Below, one piece after another: positions 8,590-16,926 of a stretch of 64,000 nucleotides of DNA; position 1 is the first letter of the stretch; each line of letters starts with the position of its first letter. Under the pieces are notes generated by a model. The model searched no databases and had not been told where the DNA came from. It saw nothing but the letters and a program-made list of their open reading frames with translations. The position numbers and the translations under genes were made by a program. Origin of the DNA: Streptomyces phaeoluteigriseus (GTDB lineage: Bacteria > Actinomycetota > Actinomycetes > Streptomycetales > Streptomycetaceae); the NCBI RefSeq assembly GCF_001896135.2, contig NZ_MPOH02000016.1, positions 270,774 to 334,773 of the forward strand, read 5' to 3'.

Positions 8590-10254
8590 ATGCGCCCGAT
8601 CGGCCGTCACCGCACCCCGCTCTCCGGCCCCGCCACCCTGCACGGCCCGCAATTACACGCCGCGGCCGGGCACTTCGGCCGCCGCCGGTTCCTGACCCTG
8701 ACTGCCGCCGCGGCGGCCCTCGCCTTCGCCACCCAGGTCCCCGCGAGGGGCGCGGCCGCCGCCCGCCGGCTCGACCCGGCGAGGATCTCCGAGGACCCCT
8801 TCACCCTGGGCGTGGCCTCCGGCGACCCGCTGCCCGACTCCGTGGTCCTGTGGACGCGGATCGCCCCGGCACCGTACGAACCGGGCGGCGGGCTGGCCGG
8901 ACAGAGCGTCGCCGTCGAGTGGGAGGTCGCGCAGGACGAGCGCTTCGGCACGGTGGTGCGCAGCGGGACCGCCCTCGCACAGCCCGAGTACCACCACACC
9001 GTGCACGTCGACGTCACCGGCCTCGACGCGGGACGGCCGTACCACTACCGGTTCAGGACGGGCGCCTGGATCAGCGAGACCGGCCGCACCCGCACCGCGC
9101 CCGCCCTGGGTGCCGCCCCCGGCGCGCTCTCCTTCGCGGCCGTGTCCTGCCAGGCGTACCACGACGGGTACTTCACGGCGCACCGGCATCTCGCGCAGGA
9201 GGACGTCGACGTGGTGTTCCACCTCGGGGACTACCTGTACGAGTACGCGGTGAACTCCGCCGGCGGCGCGCGCGGATACGCGGACCGGGTGCTGCCCGCG
9301 GTGTTCGACCGGGAGACCGTCACCCTGGAGGACTACCGGCTCCGGTACGCCCTCTACAAGAGCGATCCCGACCTGCGCGCCGCCCACGCCGCCCATCCCT
9401 TCGTCGTCGCCTGGGACGACCACGAGACGGAGAACAACTACGCCGGCGCCGTCGACGAGCACGGCAGCCCGCCGGCCGAGTTCCTGCTGCGGCGGGCCGC
9501 CGCCTACCGGGCGTACTGGGAGCACCAGCCGCTGCGCGCCGGCCGGGCGCCGATCGGGCCCGACATGCCGCTGTACCGGCGTCTGCACTGGGGTTCGCTC
9601 GCGCAGTTCGATGTCCTCGACACCCGCCAGTACCGCTCCGACCAGGCCTACGGCGACGTCCCGCACGCCCCCGGCCCCGAGTCGGACGATCCGGCGCGCA
9701 CCATGACCGGCGCCGCCCAGGAACGGTGGCTGCTGGACGGCTGGCAGGCCTCCGACGCCGTGTGGAACGTGATGCCGCAACAGGTCTGCTTCTCCCAGCG
9801 CAGACTGTCCACCGACGCGCAGGCCAAGATGTCGATGGACGCCTGGGACGGCTACCGCGCCTCCCGCGGCCGCATCCTGGCCGGGGCGCAGGCCGCCGGG
9901 GTACGCAACCTGGTCGTGCTGACCGGCGACGTCCATGTGGGCTACGCCTTCGACATCAAGGCGGACTTCGACGACCCGGCCTCGCGAACCCTCGGCACCG
10001 AGATCGTCGCCACGTCCATCGCCAGCGGCAAGGACGGCACCGAGCGCCCGGCCAACTGGCAGACCTACCTCACGGCCAACCCGCACCTGCGTTTCTACGA
10101 CGGGCGGCGCGGCTATGTCCGGGTGGAGCTGACGCCGGAGACGGCCCGCGCCGACTTCAGGACACTGGCGGCGGTGACGACCCCGGGCTCCCCCATCTCC
10201 ACGGCGGCGTCCTTCGTGACGGAGGCGGGCAATCCGGGGCTGGTGCCGGTGTGA
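8590..10254 (+). CDS. phoD: secreted alkaline phosphatase D (PhoD family)
   Basis: 554-residue Tat-exported phosphodiesterase/phosphatase. The signal has twin arginines (FGRRRFLTLTAAAAALAFA) near residues 30-48. A PhoD N-terminal beta domain follows, then the metallophosphatase core with metal ligands in VFHLGDYLYEY, WDDHETENNY and LTGDVHVGYAFD. The length is normal for the family. Codon 22 (8653-8655) is TTA, very rare in Streptomyces, so translation may depend on the bldA tRNA. The start ATG follows GGGAGCCGAGCCCC. Phosphate control is expected for the family but no Pho box is obvious. Confidence 0.93.
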   Translation: MRPIGRHRTPLSGPATLHGPQLHAAAGHFGRRRFLTLTAAAAALAFATQVPARGAAAARRLDPARISEDPFTLGVASGDPLPDSVVLWTRIAPAPYEPGGGLAGQSVAVEWEVAQDERFGTVVRSGTALAQPEYHHTVHVDVTGLDAGRPYHYRFRTGAWISETGRTRTAPALGAAPGALSFAAVSCQAYHDGYFTAHRHLAQEDVDVVFHLGDYLYEYAVNSAGGARGYADRVLPAVFDRETVTLEDYRLRYALYKSDPDLRAAHAAHPFVVAWDDHETENNYAGAVDEHGSPPAEFLLRRAAAYRAYWEHQPLRAGRAPIGPDMPLYRRLHWGSLAQFDVLDTRQYRSDQAYGDVPHAPGPESDDPARTMTGAAQERWLLDGWQASDAVWNVMPQQVCFSQRRLSTDAQAKMSMDAWDGYRASRGRILAGAQAAGVRNLVVLTGDVHVGYAFDIKADFDDPASRTLGTEIVATSIASGKDGTERPANWQTYLTANPHLRFYDGRRGYVRVELTPETARADFRTLAAVTTPGSPISTAASFVTEAGNPGLVPV

Positions 10255-10278
10255 CGCGGCGGTGTGATGCGGTGCGCC

Positions 10279-10323
10279 GCGGTGCCGTGCGACGCGGTGC
10301 CGTGCGACGCGGTGCCGTGCGAC
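10279..10323. repeat. three tandem 15-base repeats
   Basis: Three exact copies of GCGGTGCCGTGCGAC at 10279-10293, 10294-10308 and 10309-10323, with a degenerate copy before them. They lie 25 bases past the phoD stop, between convergent genes. Looks like slippage-generated sequence; no function is evident. Confidence 0.8.
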
Positions 10324-10383
10324 GCGACGAAGGGGTGCCGCTCGGCGGTCTCACTCCGCGGTTTCGGCGGTTTCGGCGCCGGG

Positions 10384-11862
10384 TCAGGAGAGGGTGCAGG
10401 CCTCGCCGTTGAGGCTGAAGGCGTACGGTGCCGTGTTCTTGTTCTGCCAGGAGGCGAGGAAGCCGAAGGAGAGGGAGCCGTCCGCCGGGACGTCCTTGTT
10501 GTAGTCGGCGGCGGATGCGGTGACCCGCGAGCCGTCCTGCGCCACGGCCGCGTCCCACATCTGCTCGACCCGCTGGCCGTCCCGGAAGGACCAGCCGACC
10601 CGCCAGGAGTCGAGCGCCTCGGCGGTGGTGACGGTGACCGTGGCCTGGAAGCCGTCGGGCCACTGGTTGACGAGGTCGTACGCCACCTCGCAGGCCGCCG
10701 TGCGCGCGGTGGACGACGAGGTGCCCTGGGGTTCCGGGTCGGTCCGGGTCGTCGCCGACGGCGTACCGCCGCCGGACGGCTTCGGCGAGCCGGAGGGGGT
10801 GCCGGTGCCGGTGCCCGTGTCGGTCGACGACGGCGAGGTGGCCGGCCCGGCGGACGGCCCGGCCGGGCTGCCGGGGCCGGCCACCGGCGTGCTGTCGGTG
10901 GGAGTGCCGCCCTGCGCGGAGTCGTCGCTCTCGCCGAACGGCATCAGTGACACGGCGAGGGCCAGGGCGGAGACGAGGACTGCGGCGACGAGCAGGCCGT
11001 TGCGCAGGGTGCGCGCCTTGGTGGCGGTGGGGTCGCCCCACTCGCCGTCCGGGTCGCGCCGGGCGGCCGGCGCCCATCCGCACCTCGGCGGCACGCCGGC
11101 GGCGCTCCAGGTAGGCCAGTCCGCCCCAGCCGATCACGCCCTGGGCCAGCGCCGCGGGCAGCCCGCCGCCGTGCAGGCGCAGACAGGCCGCGGCCTCCGC
11201 GCACTCCACACAGGTGGCGAGGTGGCGGGAGAGGTCCTCGGGCGTCTCGGCGACGGGCGAGCGGGTGACGGCGTCGAGGAGCCGGACGTAGCTGCGGCAC
11301 TCGGCGTCCATCGGCGTGTCGAGATGGTTGCGGTGGCAGCGGTCCCGGAACAGGCCACGGACCTGGTTCAGTTCCTCCATCGCGGCGGCCGGGTCCAGCC
11401 CCTGGCGGCGGGCCACGGCGCGCGGGGGCAGCGCTTCCACCTCCGCCAGCCACAGCAGTGCGGCGTCCGGCTCCTGCATGTCCCGCAGCCCGCGCAGGGC
11501 GATGGGCCGGCGCAGGGGAGGTCCCGTGTACCGGGCCGCCTTGCCGGAGTTCAGCCACAGGCGCAGGTCGGGATCGAGTTTGTGGCCCTGCCCCTGGGCC
11601 TCCCAGGCGGCCGCCGTGGTCCGCACGGCGGTCAGCAGCAGGGGGATCCGGGGCAGCCGGGACGCGCGCCGGCCGGCTCCGTGCCGGGTGCCGTCTCGGC
11701 CGCGCGGGCCTCGCGGATGCCGAGTGCGAACGCCTCACGGGCCAGTTGGTTGGCCGCGGTCGACCCGGAGGTGCACAGGTCGGCGTACGACAGGACGGCG
11801 TCCCAGCACTCCGAGAAGAGCGCGGCCTCGGCGGCGTCCTTGGGGGTCGGCAGGTCGGGCAT
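10384..11862 (-). pseudogene. sigma-region-4-like / zinc motif / TM / CBM2 protein, two frame breaks
   Basis: Reads as one protein of about 490 residues only if two frame shifts are allowed. It starts at ATG 11862 (MPDLPTPKDAAEAAL), moves to a second frame between about 11690 and 11655, and returns to the first near 11060. In order: helical N-terminus; sigma-70 region-4-like HTH around residues 125-180 (LLWLAEVEALPPRAVARRQG); a ZAS-like HLATCVEC motif near residue 214; one TM segment near 285-305 (LLVAAVLVSALALAVSL); a Pro/Ser/Thr linker; and a C-terminal CBM2-like domain with paired cysteines (CEVAYDLVNQWPDGFQ; SWRVGWSF; NGEAC). The compensating shifts, both in GC-rich runs, suggest sequencing error rather than decay. 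I infer a membrane sensor with its carbohydrate-binding domain outside. Confidence 0.7.
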
Positions 11863-12280
11863 GAGTCTCCTGCATCACAAGCGAGGTCAACTCGACATGT
11901 CGGCAATGGAGTTGGGGGGAACCTCGCGGCAGAGCCAGAGCTTTTCACGACTTCCGCACAACTGACAAGCGCCCTGTTCAGATGTCCGGACAGACGCCAC
12001 GACGGAGGCCCGGACCGGGCGGACGCGCCCCACGAGGCGCCCCCTCGCACCTTCTCTACGGACGCGGAGCGCCCTGCGACTCAACCCGGTGGAACATTCC
12101 TCAACCGCTGTCCGTACCGTAACCGCCACCGCCACCGCTGCCGACACGCATCCGCCGAGCCCCGCGCGGGGCGTCCTCACGTCCTCATAACGCCTCGGCC
12201 CCGCGCGGTGGCGCCCTCATGCCGCCGAGGCCCTGAGGCGGAACGTTCTCACGCCATCGAGGCCCTGAGCCGGGGCGTTC
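11863..12280. other. intergenic region with degenerate repeats
   Basis: 418 bases without a supported gene. The left part must carry the promoter of the CBM2-type gene. The right end (12211-12299) holds about 2.8 degenerate copies of a 32-base unit (cores GAGGCCCTGAG and TCTCA) that run into the last codons of the radical SAM gene. Confidence 0.5.
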
Positions 12281-13600
12281 TCATACCGCCGAGGGCTCGT
12301 CCGCCGGCAGGCTGTCCATGAAGGAGCTGACGGAGAAGACGGCGTTGCCGGGGCCGGGCGGGCCGTAGCCGGGGGGCGAGGACAGGCCGAACTCGTCCAT
12401 CGTGGCCCGGTAGGCCTCCAGCAGGCGGATGTGGTACTCCAGCGGCGCGCCCTGCGGGTTGGCCTTGCCGAGCGGCGTGGTCGGCTCCGGGCACCAGGTG
12501 GTGAACCGCGGCGTGATGCCCTGCGACATGAAGAAACGCAGGCCCTCGGTGGTGGAGGCGATCGCCTCGTCCACCGTGGTGAACCCGAACGGCTCGGCCA
12601 TCTCCACCCCCGCCACGAAGTTGGGGATGACGTTGCGCGCCCCGAAGATCTCCGCCGAGTCGAGGATGCGCTTGTGCCACTCGTCGCGGCCGACGTAGCG
12701 CTCCTTGCCCGGGCAGTACAGCTCGAACAGGCGGCGGTCCCACACCTCGTAGTTGGGGTGGTAGATCTGCACGCCGTAGTCCTTGAAGCGCTGCACGTCG
12801 TCGCGCGGGAGGGCCTGGGCGACGACCTTGCCGATCCAGCGGCCCGGGAAGCGCTCCTCGATGGCCTTGGCGTAGTGACCGTAGAAGTCGGCCTCGTCGC
12901 GCCCGGCGACCGTCCTGGTGATCGCGCCGCCGGTGAGCGTGTAGGCGGTGGAGGCCTTCGCGGTGTCGTAACGGTCGATGATCTCCAGGGCTTCGAGGAC
13001 CTCCTCGACGTCCTTGACTCCCGTATACGGTCGACCGGCGGCCTTGTGCTGTCGCCAGTTGTGGTTGATGTCGCAGTACTGGCACTCCTCCTTGGCGCCG
13101 AAGTACTGGCAGACCCGGAAGACCGTCAGGTAGATCAGGTAGCCCCACTGGATGGTGGGCGCGACCTCCATGACGGACTTCCCGTTGGAGAGCTTGTGCC
13201 GGTAGTACTCGGGCATGGGCGGCACACCGACGTCCGAGATGCGCTTCCCGTCGAGGTAGAGGCCGAGCATCCCGTCCTCGTCGGCGGCCACGCGGTACGG
13301 CGAGGAGGGGTTCACCCGGACCGAGACGACCGTGCGCCGCAGGTCGTAGGGGCCGCCGGTGAGGATGATCTCCTCCGGCGGGCGGCGCAGTGCGGCCTCG
13401 CCCAGCTCGGGGAGGGTGCCGTGGTCGAAGGAGAAGATGAAGTACGACTTCGGCTTGACCTCGCCGCCCTCGTTGTCGCTGAGCGCGGAGGGGTCGAAGG
13501 CCACGCCCCCGCGCAGCAGGTCCTCCTTGAAGACGGCCTCCCGCGGAACATGCGGAAACCGCTGCATCAGATCTTCGACCAGCGCGGTACGGCTGCCCAT
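12281..13600 (-). CDS. radical SAM protein of unknown function
   Basis: 439-residue cytoplasmic protein. Three cysteines sit as CQYFGAKEECQYC, a CX8CX2C spacing rather than the usual CX3CX2C, followed by a barrel-type sequence with LTGGAI (GGE-like SAM-amine motif) and HPNYEVWDRRLFE. ATG 13600 has a strong GGGAGGAGAGACG site; an ATG at 13636 lacks one. It is divergent from the alditol oxidase gene with 145 bases between. I know such proteins as conserved in Streptomyces without assigned function; the substrate cannot be inferred. There is no peptide precursor or maturation gene nearby, so RiPP involvement is not supported. Confidence 0.8.
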   Translation of the reverse strand: MGSRTALVEDLMQRFPHVPREAVFKEDLLRGGVAFDPSALSDNEGGEVKPKSYFIFSFDHGTLPELGEAALRRPPEEIILTGGPYDLRRTVVSVRVNPSSPYRVAADEDGMLGLYLDGKRISDVGVPPMPEYYRHKLSNGKSVMEVAPTIQWGYLIYLTVFRVCQYFGAKEECQYCDINHNWRQHKAAGRPYTGVKDVEEVLEALEIIDRYDTAKASTAYTLTGGAITRTVAGRDEADFYGHYAKAIEERFPGRWIGKVVAQALPRDDVQRFKDYGVQIYHPNYEVWDRRLFELYCPGKERYVGRDEWHKRILDSAEIFGARNVIPNFVAGVEMAEPFGFTTVDEAIASTTEGLRFFMSQGITPRFTTWCPEPTTPLGKANPQGAPLEYHIRLLEAYRATMDEFGLSSPPGYGPPGPGNAVFSVSSFMDSLPADEPSAV

Positions 13601-13745
13601 CGTCTCTCCTCCCGGCTCAGGCGTACGACTCCTCACGGTATGCCCCCGGTCGCGCGGGGGCGGGGGCGGGGGGCCTCATGTTGTGGGCAGGGTAGGTTCC
13701 ACCTGGGAGTTTCCTGGTTCTCGATCCCCTCGGGAGGGCGACCGC

Positions 13746-14990
13746 ATGGCCGAGACCGTGACCAACTGGGCGGGCAACATCACGTACACCGCCAAGGAGC
13801 TGCACCGTCCCGCCTCGCTCGACGCGCTGCGTTCGCTCGTGGCGGCGAGCGAACGGGTGCGGGTACTGGGCAGCGGGCACTCCTTCAACGCGATCGCCGA
13901 GCCGGGCGCGGACGGGGTGCTGCTGTCGCTCGGCGCGCTGCCGGCCGAGGTCGAGGTGGACTCGGCGGCACGGACCGTGCGGGTCGGCGGCGGGGTGCGG
14001 TACGCGGAGCTGGCCCGACGGGTGCACGCGCACGGGCTGGCGCTGCCGAACATGGCTTCGTTGCCGCACATCTCGGTGGCCGGCTCGGTGGCGACCGGCA
14101 CGCATGGTTCCGGGGTGGGCAACGGTCCCCTCGCGGCACCGGTGCGCGAGGTGGAGATCGTCACGGCGGACGGGTCGACCGTCGTGATCGGGCGGGGCGA
14201 CGAACGGTTCGGCGGCGCCGTCACCTCGCTGGGCGCCCTCGGTGTCGTCACCGCGCTGACGCTGGACCTGGAGCCGGCCTTCGACGTCGAGCAGTACCTG
14301 TTCACCGAACTGCCGCTGGACGGGCTGGACTTCGAGGCGGTCGCGGCGGCCGCGTACAGCGTGAGCCTCTTCACCGACTGGCGGGCACCCGGGTTCCGAC
14401 AGGTGTGGGTCAAGCGGCGCACCGACCAGCCCCTGGCCGGCTTCCCGTGGGCGGCGCCGGCCACCGAGGCGCTGCACCCGGTGCCGGGGATGCCCGCGGT
14501 CAACTGCACGGAGCAGTTCGGGGTGCCGGGGCCCTGGCACGAGCGGCTGCCGCACTTCCGGGCGGAGTTCACGCCGAGCAGCGGGAACGAGTTGCAGAGC
14601 GAGTATCTGCTGCCGCGCGAGCACGCCATCGGCATCCTGGATGCGATCGACGGTATCCGGCAGACGGTCGCCCGCGTACTGCAGATCTGCGAGGTGCGGA
14701 CCATCGCCGCCGACGAGCAGTGGCTGAGCCCGGCCCATGGCCGGGACTCCGTCGCCGTGCACTTCACCTGGATCGACGACACGGCGGCCGTACTGCCGGT
14801 CGTGCGGGAACTGGAGGCGGCGCTGGAACCGTTCGAGCCGCGACCGCACTGGGGAAAGGTGTACGAGCTGCCCGCTTCCGTGGTGCGTGGACGGTATCCG
14901 CGGATCGACGACTTCCGGGCACTGGTCGACGAACTGGATCCGGCGGGGACGTTCACCAACGCCTTCGTGCGGGACGCCCTCGGCACGTGA
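13746..14990 (+). CDS. aldO: alditol oxidase (FAD-dependent)
   Basis: 414-residue soluble FAD oxidase that converts sugar alcohols such as xylitol and sorbitol to aldoses with H2O2 release. It aligns by eye along its whole length with S. coelicolor AldO (SCO6147): NWAGNITYTAKEL start, GSGHSFN with the His that binds FAD covalently, MASLPHISVAGSVATGTHGSG in the PP-loop, and the C-terminal HWGKVYELP with a conserved Lys. ATG 13746 follows GGGAGGGCGACCGC. Single gene, divergent from the radical SAM gene. Assignment to D-arabinono-lactone oxidase is the main alternative but the similarity favours AldO. Confidence 0.92.
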   Translation: MAETVTNWAGNITYTAKELHRPASLDALRSLVAASERVRVLGSGHSFNAIAEPGADGVLLSLGALPAEVEVDSAARTVRVGGGVRYAELARRVHAHGLALPNMASLPHISVAGSVATGTHGSGVGNGPLAAPVREVEIVTADGSTVVIGRGDERFGGAVTSLGALGVVTALTLDLEPAFDVEQYLFTELPLDGLDFEAVAAAAYSVSLFTDWRAPGFRQVWVKRRTDQPLAGFPWAAPATEALHPVPGMPAVNCTEQFGVPGPWHERLPHFRAEFTPSSGNELQSEYLLPREHAIGILDAIDGIRQTVARVLQICEVRTIAADEQWLSPAHGRDSVAVHFTWIDDTAAVLPVVRELEAALEPFEPRPHWGKVYELPASVVRGRYPRIDDFRALVDELDPAGTFTNAFVRDALGT

Positions 14991-15162
14991 ACAGCCGGCC
15001 GGGACAGACTTTGTAAACCCCCTTTCCTAACCCCTTGTCGAACCCCGGCCCACGCCATAGCCTGACGCGGCGCCGGTGCCGTCCCGGTTCCGGCAGATCG
15101 GCATGTCAGCATGTCGTATGCCGGTATTCAGTATGCGATATGCCAATACGTCGATACGGTGA

Positions 15163-15197
15163 CTGTCGGCTGTCGGCTGTCGGCTGTCGGCTGTCGG
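15163..15197. repeat. five tandem CTGTCGG heptamers
   Basis: Five perfect head-to-tail copies of CTGTCGG end 23 bases before the ROK regulator start. Just upstream (15095-15150) lie GCATGTC and GTATGC near-palindromic elements in unusually AT-rich sequence, likely the promoter or operator of the ROK gene. Copy number may vary between strains. Confidence 0.85.
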
Positions 15198-15220
15198 CAC
15201 GGAAGAGAGGGGGCTCTCCG

Positions 15221-16465
15221 GTGAAGCGCACCTCACGGGACATCCGCACCGCGAACCGCTACGAGGTGCTGCGGCAGATCATCGCCCGCTCCCCCACCTC
15301 CCGGCAGGAGCTGGCCTCGGCCACCGGCCTCAGCCTCGCCACCGTCGCCACCCTGGTCGGCGAACTGCTCGACCTGCGCATGATCACGGAGGTCGGCTTC
15401 GAGGACTCGGCCGGCGGCCGGCCCCGCGGCCTGGTCGCCGTCAACGCCGCCGGGGGCGCGCTGATCGGCGTGGACATCGCGGAGACGTACGTCCATGTCG
15501 AGCTGTTCGACCTCGCGCTGAACGTGCTGGCCCGCGCCGAGGAGGACATCCGGCCCGGCGAGAGCCGCCCCGAGCAGGTCATCGGCCATGTCGCCACGGC
15601 CGTGGGCTCGGTCGTCGCCCAGGCGGGCGTCGAGGCGGCCCGGGTGCTCGGCGTCGGCGTGAGCGTGCCGGGGCAGGTGGACCGGGCCACCGGGATCGCG
15701 GAGTACGCGCCCAACTGGAACTGGCACGACGTGCCGTTGCTCGACCTGCTCTCCGAACACATCGCGTACCCCCTGCACTTGGACAATCCGCTCCGTGCCT
15801 GCGCGGTGGCCGAGCTGTGGTTCGGCGCCGCGCGCGGGCACGAGGACGCCGTCGTCGTCAATCTCGGCACGGGGGTCGGCGCGGGGCTGGTGCTGGGCGG
15901 CGGGCTGCACCGGGGAGTCAGCAACAGCGCCGGCGAGTGGGGGCACACCACGCTCGTGCTCGACGGGCGGCTGTGCCACTGCGGCAACCACGGCTGCGTG
16001 GAGACGTACGTCGGCGCACCGGGCATCATGCGGAATCTGCGCGAACTCGACCCGCGCAGCCCGCTGTTGCACCCGGAGGACCAGACCGCCACCGTCGACG
16101 CCCTGGCCCGCGGGGTCGCCGAGGGCGACCCGGTGGCCGTCAAGGTGGTCCAAGACACCGCCCGTTATCTGGCCGCCGGCATCGCCGACCTGGTCAACCT
16201 CCTCAACCCGGAGGTCGTCGTCCTGAGCAGCTGGGTCGCCGCCCGGCTCGGCGGGCCCCTCCTCGACGAGGTCCGCGAGGCTGTCGCCCGGCATGCGCTG
16301 CGGCGCCCGCTGGCCGCCACGGAGATCGTCCTCTCCCCGATTCCCACCGACCCGGTCTGCCTGGGTGCGGCGACGTTCGCGCTCGAAGGGGCGCTGCAAT
16401 CGGTGGGGCAACGGACCGCCCAACGCGTCGTGTCCGGCAAGGGGCGCACGGCGCCGACAGCCTGA
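15221..16465 (+). CDS. ROK family transcriptional regulator
   Basis: 414 residues. Residues 1-75 form a MarR-like winged helix (SRQELASATGLSLATVATLV); the rest is a ROK sugar-kinase-like domain with the ATP-type loop VVVNLGTGVGAGLVLGGGL and the zinc motif CHCGNHGCVETYVG. I chose GTG 15221 for its GAGAGGGGG site; the open frame extends back to 15035 but through repeat DNA. The gene is followed by an ABC importer and a GH2 enzyme, so it very probably represses that operon and responds to the imported sugar. An 11-base hairpin follows at 16510. Confidence 0.9.
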   Translation: MKRTSRDIRTANRYEVLRQIIARSPTSRQELASATGLSLATVATLVGELLDLRMITEVGFEDSAGGRPRGLVAVNAAGGALIGVDIAETYVHVELFDLALNVLARAEEDIRPGESRPEQVIGHVATAVGSVVAQAGVEAARVLGVGVSVPGQVDRATGIAEYAPNWNWHDVPLLDLLSEHIAYPLHLDNPLRACAVAELWFGAARGHEDAVVVNLGTGVGAGLVLGGGLHRGVSNSAGEWGHTTLVLDGRLCHCGNHGCVETYVGAPGIMRNLRELDPRSPLLHPEDQTATVDALARGVAEGDPVAVKVVQDTARYLAAGIADLVNLLNPEVVVLSSWVAARLGGPLLDEVREAVARHALRRPLAATEIVLSPIPTDPVCLGAATFALEGALQSVGQRTAQRVVSGKGRTAPTA

Positions 16466-16509
16466 GCGAGGGACAGGGCAGGGGAGCAGCCGGGAGGCCG
16501 GTTTCCGGG

Positions 16510-16539
16510 CCGGTCCGGCCCGGCCGGGGGCCGGACCGG
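16510..16539 (+). terminator. stem-loop after the ROK gene
   Basis: Perfect 11-base inverted repeat CCGGTCCGGCC / GGCCGGACCGG with an 8-base loop, 44 bases past the ROK stop. There is no T tract, as is usual for Streptomyces terminators. Confidence 0.6.
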
Positions 16540-16926
16540 CCTCGCGCACCCCATGATCGACCGTTTCCGAGAGCGCCGCGCGCGTTCCCGAAACCACCTC
16601 GCGACCATGCGCGAAAGCACCGCGCGGCCATCCCGGGCGTTCCGCGGGGCCGGGCCCGAGGCGTTTCCGAGGCACCCCCGAGGCACGCCCGTGGCATCCC
16701 CGGAGCGATCCGCGCGGCCGTAACCGGGTGATGCGTGGGCAGATCGCCGCCGCCCGCTTCCGTCACGTCCGGTATTCCGAACGCTACGCAACGCTTCGAA
16801 CAGGCTTCGACCAACCCCTTGCCGAAGCCTTAGCCGAAGGTTAACGTCCCGCACCGCAACGCCTTTCGAGCCCTCTGGCGCTGATGCCGTGCGAGCCGCA
16901 GCCGTACTCGAGACAAGGACGTCACC
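16540..16926. other. promoter region of the sugar ABC operon
   Basis: No gene by codon bias. Between 16785 and 16850 there are repeated GCTTCGA and GCCGAAG elements in both orientations (for example GCCGAAGCCTTAGCCGAAGG), a likely operator zone, probably for the adjacent ROK regulator. The assignment is inference. Confidence 0.4.

Noticed and set aside
12281..14990. RiPP or other secondary-metabolite cluster around the radical SAM gene
   Set aside because: No precursor peptide, protease, transporter or recognition domain nearby; aldO is a metabolic gene.
13676..15112. 478-codon minus-strand frame over alditol oxidase
   Set aside because: Antisense shadow with Ser/Thr/Arg-rich composition; the plus-strand gene has clear family motifs.
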